Origin: Siphonodentalium dalli
Taxonomy: Eukaryota; Mollusca; Scaphopoda; Gadilida; Siphonodentaliidae
Direction of reading: 5' to 3'
Assembly (NCBI GenBank): GCA_032622095.1
Contig: CP136061.1
Location: 199,198,244-199,262,243, forward strand
DNA: 64,000 nt
The position numbers and the translations under genes were made by a program. Of the stretch, positions 11,723 through 21,528 are shown piece by piece (the stretch's first letter is position 1; the number at the start of each line of letters is the position of its first letter). The notes under the pieces are model-generated. The model saw only the letters and a program-made list of their open reading frames with translations, did no database searches and had not been told where the DNA came from.

Positions 11723-12186
11723 AATTACAGCAAGTATATCCATTAAAAGTCATAAAATTTAACCCGCGAATGAGCAAGGTGAATTTGTCCACTAACACAA
11801 TAAATTAAAAAAATTTGGAACTTTTCATGGAAGTACAACACCTACCTAAACTACTTTTGAAAATTCATTACAAAATTCAAAAATAAAAACTTTTTGTGAA
11901 GTTTATGACACCAATTCCCATACATGCCAATGTGTATGGTTAATCTTTTAGTCCAGATCATATATATCGGTATATTAATGATGTGGGTAACATCCACTAT
12001 TAATGTTCCATACATGTATGTTAACCCTTCCATCATGCCATGATTGGAGCTTCCTGAAATTTTGCAAAAATCCATAGGGATACATTGTATATAAACGTAA
12101 ATAGATTAAAATAGACAATATATATAATACTATATAGTACTATACGTACATACAGTTATTTTAGATATGAATATTATATCTTTTAG
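11723..12186. other. Unassigned; contains a fragment of a TTAA-type MITE
   Basis: At 12021-12069 the sequence TTAACCCTTCCATCATG, then GGAGCTTCCTGAAATTTTGC, matches one end of the palindromic TTAA family seen at 54178-54389. Otherwise nothing is recognised. Confidence 0.45.
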
Positions 12187-13060
12187 GACAGAAACGACAC
12201 AAGAACCAGATGGAGATGTAGTGTCAGGAATCCAACCTCGACATGCAGCGTGTCCGTCATCCAAAGAGGCGATGATTTCTCGACGAAACAAGACCACACC
12301 CACGAGGCCGACCCGCAGTTTATCGTGAGAAAGAAGGTATATGCAAGAGCGCAGCAGATGGCTAACAACGACGTTTTCCGACCGGCCACCGGCATAGCAG
12401 AACAAGCTATCAGAGATTGTGTTGCAACAACATCAGCCCATCTAAAGCCACGGACCGACACCACAAAACGAGCGGTCAACAAGTATAGATCAAAAGTTAT
12501 GCCGCCAGAACCATCCGACCTGAAGTTCACAATCGACTTAGCTTTTCTGCAATGCGACGAGTTTTTGGTTGCCGACCTCCAATTAGATGTGGCCCGACAT
12601 CTAATCTTTTCCACTCCGTTCCAGCTAGATCTTCTGAATAAATCCAGGCGATTGGATGGAAAAAGGAAACAGTTCCCATTGGTGTTCGTCTTTATGTCAA
12701 GACGGACACGTTCCGACTACGTGAAGGTGTTCAAAGATGTCATGACCAGATTAGACCATCCTGCAGTTACCAATGTGTTGCTCGACTTCGAAACAGCGCT
12801 GTGGCAGTCAATTCCCGAGGTTGTCCCAGGAGTTACCATCAAAGGTTGCTGTTTCCACTGGTCCCAGGCTGTTCTGAGGAAGGTGGGCGACGTCGGACTT
12901 CAGACATCTTACCGAGCGGGAGGGCCGCTTACAGACTTTGTTCGGCAGATAATCGCATTACCGTTCCTGCCATCACAACATATCCGCGACACCTTCGATG
13001 CATTGAGCCAGAAAACCGACGAAGGGTCCAGTCTTCGCACCCTCTGCGACTATGTTATTA
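12187..13060 (+). pseudogene. MULE-type transposase remnant
   Basis: The frame is open from 12187 (in-frame TAG at 12184-12186). It begins with a degraded zinc-binding-like N-terminal segment (RTRWRCSVR, then DHTHEADP), then a helical stretch (RAQQMANNDVFRPATGIAEQAI), then part of the MULE transposase domain: KQFPLVFVFMSRRTRSDY, LLDFETALWQSIPEV, KGCCFHWSQAVLRKV, IALPFLPSQHIRDTF, ending LRTLCDYV. The segment that normally links SRR to KQFPLVFV, which carries the first catalytic Asp region (DGTF-like), is largely missing, so there is an in-frame internal deletion near 12650. Similarity stops near 13060; the frame then runs into AT-rich sequence and the C-terminal third is lost. No terminal inverted repeats were found. 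A dead fragment. Confidence 0.8.
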
Positions 13061-13140
13061 TGTATATATGTTCTTATGTTATTATTGTTATCATCCGAAT
13101 AAATAATTATCACTACTACCCAACTATCCAATCTATCTCC

Positions 13141-13473
13141 TGACAACCCTTAGAGAGAGACAGAGGGAGAGAGTGAGAGAGAAAGCAAGCAAAAAGACAC
13201 AAACGAAAACCAACTTAAACAAGAAAACCATAGTCAGAAATGGTAACGCCACCAAGATCGTATTATTAGCCATAAATATAAATAATAATACAATTATTCT
13301 ATAAACTAGCTTTCAAATTTTATGCGGGAAATTTGCGTACTTCCATATTTCAAGTTTTCCCGTTTCTCGTGGCATACATTACTTTCATCAAACTGTCTTC
13401 TTTATTACACAAGCTGATAGGCCCGACTTCACCCGGGCTGTTTCCCATCTGCTTTCCGGTGAAAGGTGCGATT
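13141..13473. other. Unassigned; GA-rich start
   Basis: A GA-rich low-complexity patch lies at 13152-13200. The remainder has no recognised feature up to the 133-bp tandem repeat. Confidence 0.4.
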
Positions 13474-13990
13474 TGACCTTCAATTGACTATTTCGAAAGT
13501 CAAGGTCAGGTCAGGGTCATGATTTGTCCAGTCCAAAACACCCCCACCCGTAGAAAACTACCCATAGGTATCAAATTTCGTCGAAATCCGTCCGTTTTAC
13601 CCAACTTGACCTTTAATTAACAATTTTGAAGGTCAAGGTAAGGTCAGAGTCATGATTTGACCCGTCCAAAACACCCCCCCCCCCGACAAAAGTACCCATA
13701 GGTATCAAATTTCGTCGAAATCTATCCGTTTTATCCGAGTTGACCTTTGATTGGCCATATTGAAGGTCAAGGTCAGGCCGAGGTCACGATTTGACCCGTT
13801 CAAAACTCTCCTCGGACCAAAGTATCCCTAGGTATCAAATTTCGCCGAAATTTGTCCGTTTTACCCAAATTGACCTTGCATTGACAGTTTTAAAGGTCAA
13901 GGTCAGGTCGGGGTCACGATTTGACCCGTTCAAAACACTTCCCGGACACAAATACCCATAGGTATCAAATTACGTTGAAATCTATGGAAA
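13474..13990. repeat. Four tandem ~133-bp units rich in AGGTCA/TGACCT half-sites
   Basis: Unit starts (TGACCTT) are at 13474, 13607, 13741 and 13871, giving periods of 133, 134 and 130. Each unit reads TGACCTT, a short spacer, AAGGTCAAGGTCAGG, GATTTGACC, a C-rich run, then CCCATAGGTATCAAATT and CGTCGAAATC. AAGGTCAAGGTCA contains TCAAGGTCA, the extended monomer site of ERR/SF-1/FTZ-F1-type nuclear receptors (established knowledge). Whether any protein binds here is not shown. Confidence 0.85.
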
Positions 13991-14039
13991 GCCGAGGAGG
14001 ACATGTTGGTTGCTAATTGCTAGATATACGACGCGGTAT

Positions 14040-14193
14040 TTTGAAGGTGTTTCAAACTAGGAGATAGAAGTATTCTGCCTTTCAAATGGTGATGAATTAT
14101 AGTAGTTTATTCAAATTTTATGGCATAAATTGTTATTAAAACCGTATATACTATAAAAAATTAATGACTCGAAAATTAAGTGGGCCTTTAAAC
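14040..14193. mobile_element. GGGCCTTT-ended MITE, truncated copy
   Basis: Ends ACTCGAAAATTAAGTGGGCC followed by TTT, and carries TGGTGATGAATTATAGTAG and AACCGTATATA, which match (inverted) the left part of 26645-27306. The following ~50 bases (CAAAGTCACAATTGC, CATCTCATACTCGTC) also match, inverted, the left flank of that copy (26596-26644), so the parent repeat may be larger than the TIR element. Confidence 0.55.
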
Positions 14194-14399
14194 AAAGTCA
14201 CAATTGCATTTAGGCTCATCTCATACTCGTCCATTCAGCGATATTCTACTGCGCAGTTTGTTATAGCCTCCAGTATTTATTGAGCGTTATACCCCCAACT
14301 GTTATAATTCGCCTTTAGCAGGCGTACTCTTGCCTCAGATTATTGAGATATTAGGTCACACATAATCACATTAAATCGCATCGTAACATAGCAATTGTG

Positions 14400-14712
14400 T
14401 GGGCTCCTTGGCGTGAATATGTAATGAGAAATAAGGTCATACGTAATGACATTAAACTCAAGAAAACCCTCGAAAACAAAACAAAATCACATTTAATGTT
14501 TTACGTTATTTCCTTCATAAAAAGAATCTTCGTGATAATGAACCCTCTCGTTACTTTAGAATATAGAATTAACCTTAAAATAAAAAAAATCTTTGGAACA
14601 CAGAACCTTCGGAATAACGAACCTTCGGATTGGTGAACCTTCGGAATAGCGAACATTCAGAGAAATTTCGGAATAGTGGACCTTCGGGATAGTGAACCTT
14701 CGGAATAGAGCC
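14400..14712. repeat. CCTTCGGAATAG-ended dispersed repeat, copy 1
   Basis: A shared body (GAAAACAAAACAAAATCACA, TAGAATTAACCTTAAAATAA) is followed by a minisatellite of about seven units of the GAACCTTCGGAATAG type (14594-14712). Related copies: 14930-15197 and, inverted, 16745-16960; a tail-only copy is at 27608-27668. Confidence 0.65.
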
Positions 14713-14929
14713 ATGCCCCCCAATATTCATATTATATGCCCAGAGTTCAAAGGTATGGACCCATAAAATTCTAAACTTGGCCCTTAAAATAATGAACTCC
14801 AAATTGGAGCACACACAGAACACCACTTAAGTCAACTGAACCTATGTCATGTCCCAATGCGGGAGGGTCCATATATACCACAACATTCATAGTATATGCC
14901 AAGAATTCAAAGGTATGGGCCCACGTAAC

Positions 14930-15197
14930 GACATAAAATCTCAAGAAAACCAGCGAAAACAAAACAAAATCACATTTAATGTTCTAAGTTAAGTTATTTC
15001 CTCCTGTATCTGTATCGGTGCGCGCGCATGATCAGTTCGGATGTGAGCGCACACTCCATATAAAGAATCTTTGTGAAAATGAACCCTCTCAAATTAGTCT
15101 CAATACTTTAAAATATAGAATTAACCTAAAAATAACAAAAACCTTCGGAATAGAGAACCTTCGGAATAGCGGACCTTCGGGATAGCAAACCTTCATA
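14930..15197. repeat. CCTTCGGAATAG-ended dispersed repeat, copy 2
   Basis: Same body and the same 15-bp terminal units as 14400-14712 (units at 15148-15196). Between the two copies a sequence containing TTCAAAGGTATGG is itself repeated (about 14711-14775 and 14863-14930). Confidence 0.6.
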
Positions 15198-15413
15198 ATA
15201 GAAGCATGTCCCCACAATTACACCGGTGACGTAAACACATGTGCCAATCTTAGTTGTACTCTCGTAATTATCGGTACGATGAAACGGTGACGGAATCTGA
15301 CGAGGTTTGCCGAATGTACAATCACCCAGTGAATTATCGATCGCCCATGCGATACAAAAAAACCAAAAGCAATAAACACCACACTACGGTGGCGTAATAA
15401 GACATTATCCCTT

Positions 15414-15485
15414 GGGGCGAGCTGGCCCGGGGCGAGCTGGCCCAGGTCGACTGGGGCGAGCTGGCCCTGGGGCGAGTGGGCCCGT
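15414..15485. repeat. GC-rich minisatellite, GGGGCGAGCTGGCCC units
   Basis: Four to five imperfect copies of a 16-19 bp unit (GGGGCGAGCTGGCCC), a sharp GC-rich island in AT-rich surroundings. The frame across it on the minus strand is a by-product. Confidence 0.75.
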
Positions 15486-15743
15486 TTCCCTCTACCTAGC
15501 TGTCTGTTACATTGTGACATTGTTGTCAATTTACAACAACTGGTGATATAAATTTCGTTAAAATTGGCTATCAAGTCTCTTTGTTTGAATTTCAGTCTGG
15601 ATAGGGTACAGACTTTTGATTTTACTGTAAACATTTTTTTTTTAGGTTTTGTTCAAACACGAATCACATTGGGCGACGAGTATATACGCAGTCCGATAAG
15701 GGACACACTAAAAGTTGTAGTCCAATCCGAAAACGAGCCCTGT

Positions 15744-16188
15744 AGGTTACACTGGTGTAAATGTTTTCCATAGGCGTCAGTGCTAACGTTTTAGCGTATA
15801 CTGTTGGAAATATAAATTTTGGGTCCAAAATTTTCTTTAAATCTGAAAAATTGACATTTAGGGAAACTTTTCTCAAAAAAATCACGTCCGTCTAGCAGCG
15901 AATTCGCCTTTAAATCTTGTGTTTTCGTAACTAGTACTGTCAGAACCGAACTAAAATACTGTCATATTTTAGACCACACCAAAAAAATCTAATTTCACTA
16001 CAAAGGGTTAATTCCTGTGCCAATGGCTATTTTACCTATGGGAAATCATAGGGAAGAGGTGTGATGAATTTTCACGGTTTTATGCAAAAAGCACACAAGG
16101 CTATTGACCAATCAGGGCCCAGTGTCTATTTTATTCTCTCCTATATCCGCTAGATGTCACTCCGAACTGCATTTACACCAGTGTAACC
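15744..16188. mobile_element. Candidate MITE bounded by inverted AGGTTACACTGGTGTAAAT
   Basis: The 19-mer AGGTTACACTGGTGTAAAT at 15744-15762 recurs exactly inverted at about 16170-16188. The interior has no coding frame of note. No target duplication could be assigned, so the boundaries are tentative. Confidence 0.45.
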
Positions 16189-16744
16189 TGTAAAAGGTGC
16201 AGTTTGGAATTTCAATTTCATTTATTGTCGTTCATATTATGCCAATAATGTTGATTTTTGGTCTGCGATAAGCTTTATGCCAATTATAAATAATAGATAA
16301 TTTGTAAGTCTCATATTTAAAATTTGACCGACATTTTTCGTTTTGCAGCCCTCTAAATGTTGTAGTCGAACCAAAACTCCATGCAGCGCCCTCTTCGTTA
16401 TCACTGCGATAGATCACTGCCGTCAGGATGGTACTTCGCGGACCGATATCTATTTAGTCACCTATTATCTTACTTTGACCCCAAACAGTTTTCAATAATG
16501 GTAATTATTTCGGTATTGTTAAGAACAATATGAACTGAGTCAGACATAGACAGTTTTAGTCCTAAAACATATATACTAAGAACATGTCAGAAATCCTTAC
16601 GAAATGTCCTTGTGGTAGTGGTATCTCAGCGGAGCCTGCGATGAAAGATAACTCTGCCTGTATTTTCAGAAGGAGCGACGAGAGGTATGCGGCTGATACG
16701 GACCCTAAACTGACTCATACGGACCCTGACTCGGTGACGTCTTT

Positions 16745-16960
16745 ATTCCGAAGGTTCTCTATTCCGAAAGTTCGCTATTCCGAAGGTTTTTGTTAGTTTA
16801 AAGATTAATTCTATATTCTAAAGTATTGGGAGGGTTCTTTATCACGAAGACTCTTCTTATGAAGGAAATAACTTAAAACATTAAAACAATAAAATTAATG
16901 TGATTTGTTTTTGTTTTCGCGGGTTTACATATTCACGACACGCAGCCCACACGTAGCAGA
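16745..16960. repeat. CCTTCGGAATAG-ended dispersed repeat, inverted copy
   Basis: Reverse-complement version of the 14400 repeat: TATTCCGAAGG units at 16745-16790, then the matching body to about 16960. Confidence 0.6.
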
Positions 16961-16975
16961 ATATCGCTGAATATA

Positions 16976-17305
16976 TGGGAGGCTAAATTCACATTTAATA
17001 TTGAATTGAGCTTAAGCGCAATTAATTACACTTAAGCGAAATCAATTTCGCTTAATTGTAATCAATTGCGCTTAAACGCAATCAATTGCTCTTAAGCGCA
17101 ATTCATGGTTATATGTAACTAAACACCCCTGGTGAATAAATAGGTTTATCCATAACTCACCCTTCACCTATTGACATATCACCTATTGTTACCATTGGTT
17201 TGGATGGGTAGGGAGCTAGCCTAAATTATTTTTTATCAAAATGGCTACATATAACCATGAATAGTGCTTAAGCGCAATTATTTGCGCTTAAGCGCAATGA
17301 TTAAG
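16976..17305. mobile_element. GCTTAAGC-array element, partial, inverted
   Basis: Starts TA then TGGGAGGCTAAATTCACATT, the family end. GCTTAAGCGC palindrome arrays flank a unique centre (CATGGTTATATGTAACTAAA, CACCCCTGGTGAATAAATAG, TTTGGATGGGTAGGGAGC) that reappears inverted at 28333-28460 in the complete copy. The distal end is missing. Confidence 0.65.
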
Positions 17306-18049
17306 TTATATATAAGTCAGTACTTTATAATATATATTATAGCCTTGTTCTAATATTTTACCGGATTTCGACAGTAATCAGTTGAACTTACTTTTGCATT
17401 TTTCAAACTCGGTAATTTTACTTCCGGGTACGTTCTGCTACGTTCGTTAAAATTACGATAATTTCCTGACACCTGTCTTAAATTTTCACACTTCTCATTC
17501 ATATATATTTAGTCATTACCATTTCCTACTCATAAAATAGTAGTTCATTCACATTCATGCTCTTCGTCAGTTCACAATTCGTATGCATTGATTCATATTT
17601 GTTGAAAGTTTCCGATAGTATTTTCATCCATTCACAAATTCGTGAACCATAGTCCATGACATATGGTAAGCATGATATATAGAGAGGGAATTCCCAACTA
17701 CAATGTCTCGGCCAATGGGGTCACTGGTTATGTGGGGCGATTCCATTCAATACTCTCGGCCACAATGGGTAATGCAATTTCAATGGGCAATGACTGGAAT
17801 GATTTGGCCTAAATATGCCGGGCTACTCTTGCAACACTTACGGCCGAGGTGGTGTAACTGCGAGCGTATTATAATGGGACTAAACTTTCAGCGCGAAGTT
17901 CGTTTTTTCAACTGAGTCTGTTCGACATTCCAAATGTGAGTTTGGTCAAATTTCCTCAATAAAAATATTATGTTTTATTTGCAGTTGTAACTAGATGCTG
18001 TTTTTGGATTACTCCGCGGTCATCAAAAATCGTTCCATTCACTTTTGCC
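17306..18049. other. Unassigned sequence
   Basis: No gene. A stretch near 17735-17757 (GAATGGAATCGCCCCACAT on the minus strand) recurs on the plus strand at about 24741-24761, just outside the far end of the duplicated element, so a short inverted match brackets the nest. Confidence 0.4.
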
Positions 18050-18605
18050 CTGAGCCGTAATTTCGCTAAAATCCGGATTGAGAATCCAAAGCCGATTACG
18101 GGGGGCGGAGCTAATTTCGGATTCTAGGTCAGATTTTGAAATCCACGTGGTCTCCGAAACTCTCCCCAGCGTCAAACATGGCTCATGTATTTGACACAAG
18201 TATCATTTGTATCTTATATTTATAAAGTGCATGTTTGTTGTGAAAGTCATGCTGTTCTTCTATGTGTGTATACACGGCACATAATTTGCTGCCAATCCGA
18301 CTTAATCGCATCTTTTTTTCAAGTTAAAGTGTGTTTATTGATGATGGCAAGCATATCTAAACATGACAGCTCTAGGCCTCCTGAATCAAATTCCGAAGAT
18401 GTTGTGAAGAACACACGGAACTTGTCAGTTGAACAGGGACGTGACGACAGGGGTTGATTGGGTCAAGTACGTTAATAAAGGTACATGATTGGGTGTCTCG
18501 ACCCCCACCCCGAACTTTGGTACAATTTGCTAAGCTGTGCAGTCATTCATACGTGAGGAAAATCAGGATTATTTTGACTAACTGTTTCAAATAATGATAC
18601 GTACA
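18050..18605. mobile_element. 1.86-kb TIR element, copy 1, left part (interrupted)
   Basis: Near-identical to 22859-23383. It starts with the same terminal repeat (GAGCCGTAATTTCGCTAAAA) and stops at GATACGTACA, where the other copy continues without a break. The missing right part is found at 21529-22857. It has a 30-bp segment that copy 2 lacks (about 18455-18490), bounded by a GATTGGGT direct repeat, so copy 2 probably lost it by slippage. Confidence 0.75.
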
Positions 18606-18617
18606 GGGACATGACAA

Positions 18618-19034
18618 TCTGCGGGATGGGATGGGATATGGGACAAAACGACAATCTGCGGGACAGAATTTCAAATTGCGTGGGACGGCCGATATCTCGA
18701 GGAATACAGGGCGTAGGGGGCTCATTTTGGTGTCTAACGAAAGGCACACGTTCGCTCTATCCAAACATATTAACCCCGCCACTAACCAAACACCAGAAGT
18801 TGCATTATTTGATCGACAACTGACCTAACATGGGGTGGAATTTGGGATAGCATGACAATCTGCGGGACAGGATTGTCAAATTGCGTGGGACGGCCGATAG
18901 CTCGAGGAATACAGCGCGTAGAGGGCTACTTTTGGTGTCTAACGAAAGGACCACATTCGCCCTATCCACACATATTAACCCCGCCACTGACCGGACACCG
19001 GAAGTTACATTATCCGGTCGACAACTGACCTAAC
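18618..19034. repeat. Two tandem ~205-bp copies
   Basis: Both copies carry TGACAATCTGCGGGA, AATTGCGTGGGACGGCCGAT, CTCGAGGAATACAG, TTTGGTGTCTAACGAAAGG, CATATTAACCCCGCCACTGA-like sequence, CGACAACTGACCTAACA in this order. The first lies at about 18618-18830, the second at about 18850-19034. Confidence 0.75.
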
Positions 19035-19035
19035 A

Positions 19036-19582
19036 CAAAATGCCACAAACACGAAAAACTGCGTTCGACATTAATGTTTAGAATTTAGATTTCTCGATGA
19101 ATACACTAGCAAACAACAAGTTTTAGGTATCAAATAACGCAGTGGAGTACTGTGCATTCGTTTTTAGCTACAATATGGCTGTTTTAGTGCGAATATTGTA
19201 ATGGCGAACACGCAAACACGCTCCGATAAAACAGCTAAAAATAGATTCGATGTTTACAATTACAGGATCGATTTCAGCCGGTATATTCAATATAATGGGA
19301 CGTATAGTATATCAAAATGTAGAATTAGACACAGGGAATGCAATTTTTTCCAAATGGGTCCACCAGGCGGTGAAATTGTTGCAGAAATTCGCTCCAAGAT
19401 ATTCTCACTTATTTTTATTTCAGTTGTGACTAAAAGCCCAGATGCCGGAGCCCAGCGACTAAAAGCCAAGTTACAAAATAGATCAACTGGTTTGAACGAA
19501 TGAATATGTCAATGGTAAGACTATTCAAAAGAATATTCAAATCAAATAGTGTTTATAGACTTAAAAACTTATGTGTCCGCCA
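19036..19582. other. Unassigned sequence
   Basis: A frame at 19201-19503 starts with a real ATG (100 codons) but has no recognisable domain, and I do not call it a gene. Confidence 0.3.
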
Positions 19583-20008
19583 TTCATATGCGGTGGAGGT
19601 TCTCATATTATATGCCAGTCATACGCGGGGGAGGTTCTCATATGAACATGTTATCTGCCGGTCATATGCGGTGGAGGTTCATATTATCCGCCGGTCATAC
19701 GCGAGGGAGGTTCTCATATTATCCTCCGGTCATACGATGTGGAGGTTCTCATATGAACATATTAACCGCCGGTCATACGCGAGGGAGGTTCTCATATTAT
19801 CCACCGGTTATACGCGAGGGAGGTTCTCATATATGAGGGAGGTTCTCATATTATCCACCGGTTATACGCGAGGGAGGTTCTCATATTATCCTCCGGTCAT
19901 ACGTGGGGGAGGTTCTGATATGAACATATTATTCGCCGGTCATACGCGGTGGAGGTTCATATTATCCACCGGTCATACGCGGTGGAGGTTCTCATTCAAT
20001 TCCGGTAA
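19583..20008. repeat. Minisatellite of ~35-42 bp units
   Basis: About eleven units built on CATACGCGAGGGAGGTTCTC, ATATTATCC and CCGGT, some longer by an ATGAACAT insertion. The unit contains no stop in two frames, so long artificial frames (19500-20012, 19549-19836) run across it. Confidence 0.85.
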
Positions 20009-20375
20009 TTAGGTAGTGTGGGTGTTAATTGGACGGCATGTTAATTGCCTTTGATTTGGGACCGGTCATTTGATGACAATGGAGATTATGTTTGTAATTA
20101 ACGTTTTATTGGCAACAATAGTAATGGGTATATATACATAGTAATTAATACAGCAACAAATTCGAACAATAACGTGAATATATGATGAAAGATACGAACA
20201 TTTATTGATTGAAAACAAGTTAAAACAGTAAATATATACAGTTTACATGATAAAACATCTGATTATTTAATGATTAAAAACAAGATAAAACATGGAAAAA
20301 TCAGTCAGTACATTATTTATTTATAAATATTAAAACATTGCGTAGGTCTTCTTCTTTCTTCTTCTTCTTTCTTCT
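20009..20375. other. Unassigned; CT-rich tract at the end
   Basis: 20347-20384 is a (TTC)n-rich tract (read as GAAGAA on the minus strand) directly downstream of the stop codon of the minus-strand coding fragment at 20376-20504. Nothing else was recognised. Confidence 0.4.
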
Positions 20376-20504
20376 TTATTTCTTGGATTGGCCGTTCTTG
20401 TAGATCGCGTTCACTTCCTTCAGAAATTCGGTTGTCTTGATGGTGCCGTCTTTGTATGATGCCCATAGCGCCTCAAGGTCTCTGTCAATCTTTGTGTACT
20501 TCTG
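20376..20504 (-). pseudogene. Short coding-like fragment of unknown origin
   Basis: The minus strand reads 42 codons and a TAA stop with a protein-like composition (IDRDLEALWASYKDGTIKT, then FLKEVNAIYKNGQSKK). An in-frame TAG lies directly upstream (20505-20507), and there is no ATG. It looks like the C-terminal end of a larger protein, followed by an A/G-rich tail, which could be a retro-copied 3' end. I do not recognise the family. Confidence 0.35.
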
Positions 20505-20539
20505 CTAGGAACTGTTGCTAATGGGGTCGTTGTCATAAC

Positions 20540-20755
20540 GTTTTATACATAAATGCACACCAGTCTCAGTCGGCGCGAGATTGAAACGTTACCGTAAATA
20601 ATTGCTGTCTGCTTCAATTCATAACTAGTTTTCTTCCGAAGTTCTGATAAAGGCATTCTTTTATCACAATTATCGAAACTGCAATAAGATTGGTCATCGG
20701 TCGCATATTTTTCTTAGTATTAAACGCGAGACTGGTGTGCATCTATGTATAAAAC
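20540..20755. mobile_element. Small MITE, 216 bp
   Basis: GTTTTATACATAAATGCACA continuing to CCAGTCTC at 20540-20567 is mirrored by its reverse complement at 20728-20755 with one mismatch. No coding sequence and no clear target duplication. Confidence 0.6.
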
Positions 20756-20769
20756 AATTTTCAACAGTT

Positions 20770-21070
20770 GGAAATTTCACACCAACACAATCAGTTGAAA
20801 ATATTTTTGTAGTTTGATTTTCAAACAAATTATTGTGGGAATTAATTCTTTTTGGACCAATATTTGCATGTTTTCCTATTTTTTGTCAAAATTTTGGACT
20901 GAAATGGTCATGATCCGTTGGAAATTTTCCAACTTTATGGGGGGTGACAGGTTGGAAATTTCCAACACTTGGAAAGCTTGTTCAACATTGTCATTGGAAT
21001 TGTCATCAGTTGGAAAATAAATTTTCCAACCAAAGTGGGGGTGTCAGGTTGGAAATTTCCAACTCAGCCT
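20770..21070. repeat. Cluster of GTTGGAAATTTCCAAC palindromes
   Basis: Several copies and near-copies of the 16-bp palindrome occur (about 20903-20935, 20949-20965, 21005-21030, 21048-21064), with GGGGGTGTCAGG-like linkers. Related motifs occur at 21846-21995, 23705-23850 and 42149-42200. Confidence 0.6.
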
Positions 21071-21528
21071 CACTTAAACAAATATGCTGTGATTGCATGA
21101 ACAAGTGTCAACTCACCAACCGAGTGATTCTCAACTCAGATCAATCAAGGTTTTATCTTGTCCAAACAAACATGCCAGAAACCGTCCTGAGTGTAAAAAG
21201 GTAGATACATGTACCAATCTATATAGTAACATATATCTACAACTTTATTATCAACTTTCTCACAGACAAATCACAGGTAAGAATATTAAATCAAATCATA
21301 AGATCAATATATATAATATAAACTAGAGCAATGCTACCCTTCTAAACACTTTAATCAAAATATTAAACGCTTTATTATAATAATAAAATAACATACAAAA
21401 GAAAAATATATATAAACATCCAAATATCCTACTGATCAAAACATTATTAGGTGAGACTATTCGGCTCAAACCATGGGCCGAACAAGCCCGGCCGAACCAG
21501 CCCTGGACCGAATCGATCCCGACCCCTA

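Larger units (their letters stand above)
18606..21528. other. 2.9-kb block inserted into copy 1 of the TIR element
   Basis: The block separates the two halves of the interrupted element and is bordered by the 3-base direct repeat ACA (18603-18605 and 21529-21531). It is a composite: two ~205-bp tandem copies, unassigned sequence, a 35-bp minisatellite, a small coding-like fragment, a 216-bp MITE, and a region of TTGGAAATTTCCAAC palindromes. Its terminal bases do not identify a known superfamily. Confidence 0.5.

Noticed and set aside
12183-12614. 143-codon minus-strand frame
   Set aside because: Antisense shadow of the MULE remnant, which has clear domain motifs on the plus strand.
16584-16796. 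70-codon frame with a true ATG (MSEILTKCPCGSG start)
   Set aside because: It runs into the CCTTCGG repeat at its end and has no recognisable domain; too short to call.
19500-20012. 170-codon open frame
   Set aside because: It is the translation of a 35-bp minisatellite with no stop in the unit; a second frame is open too.
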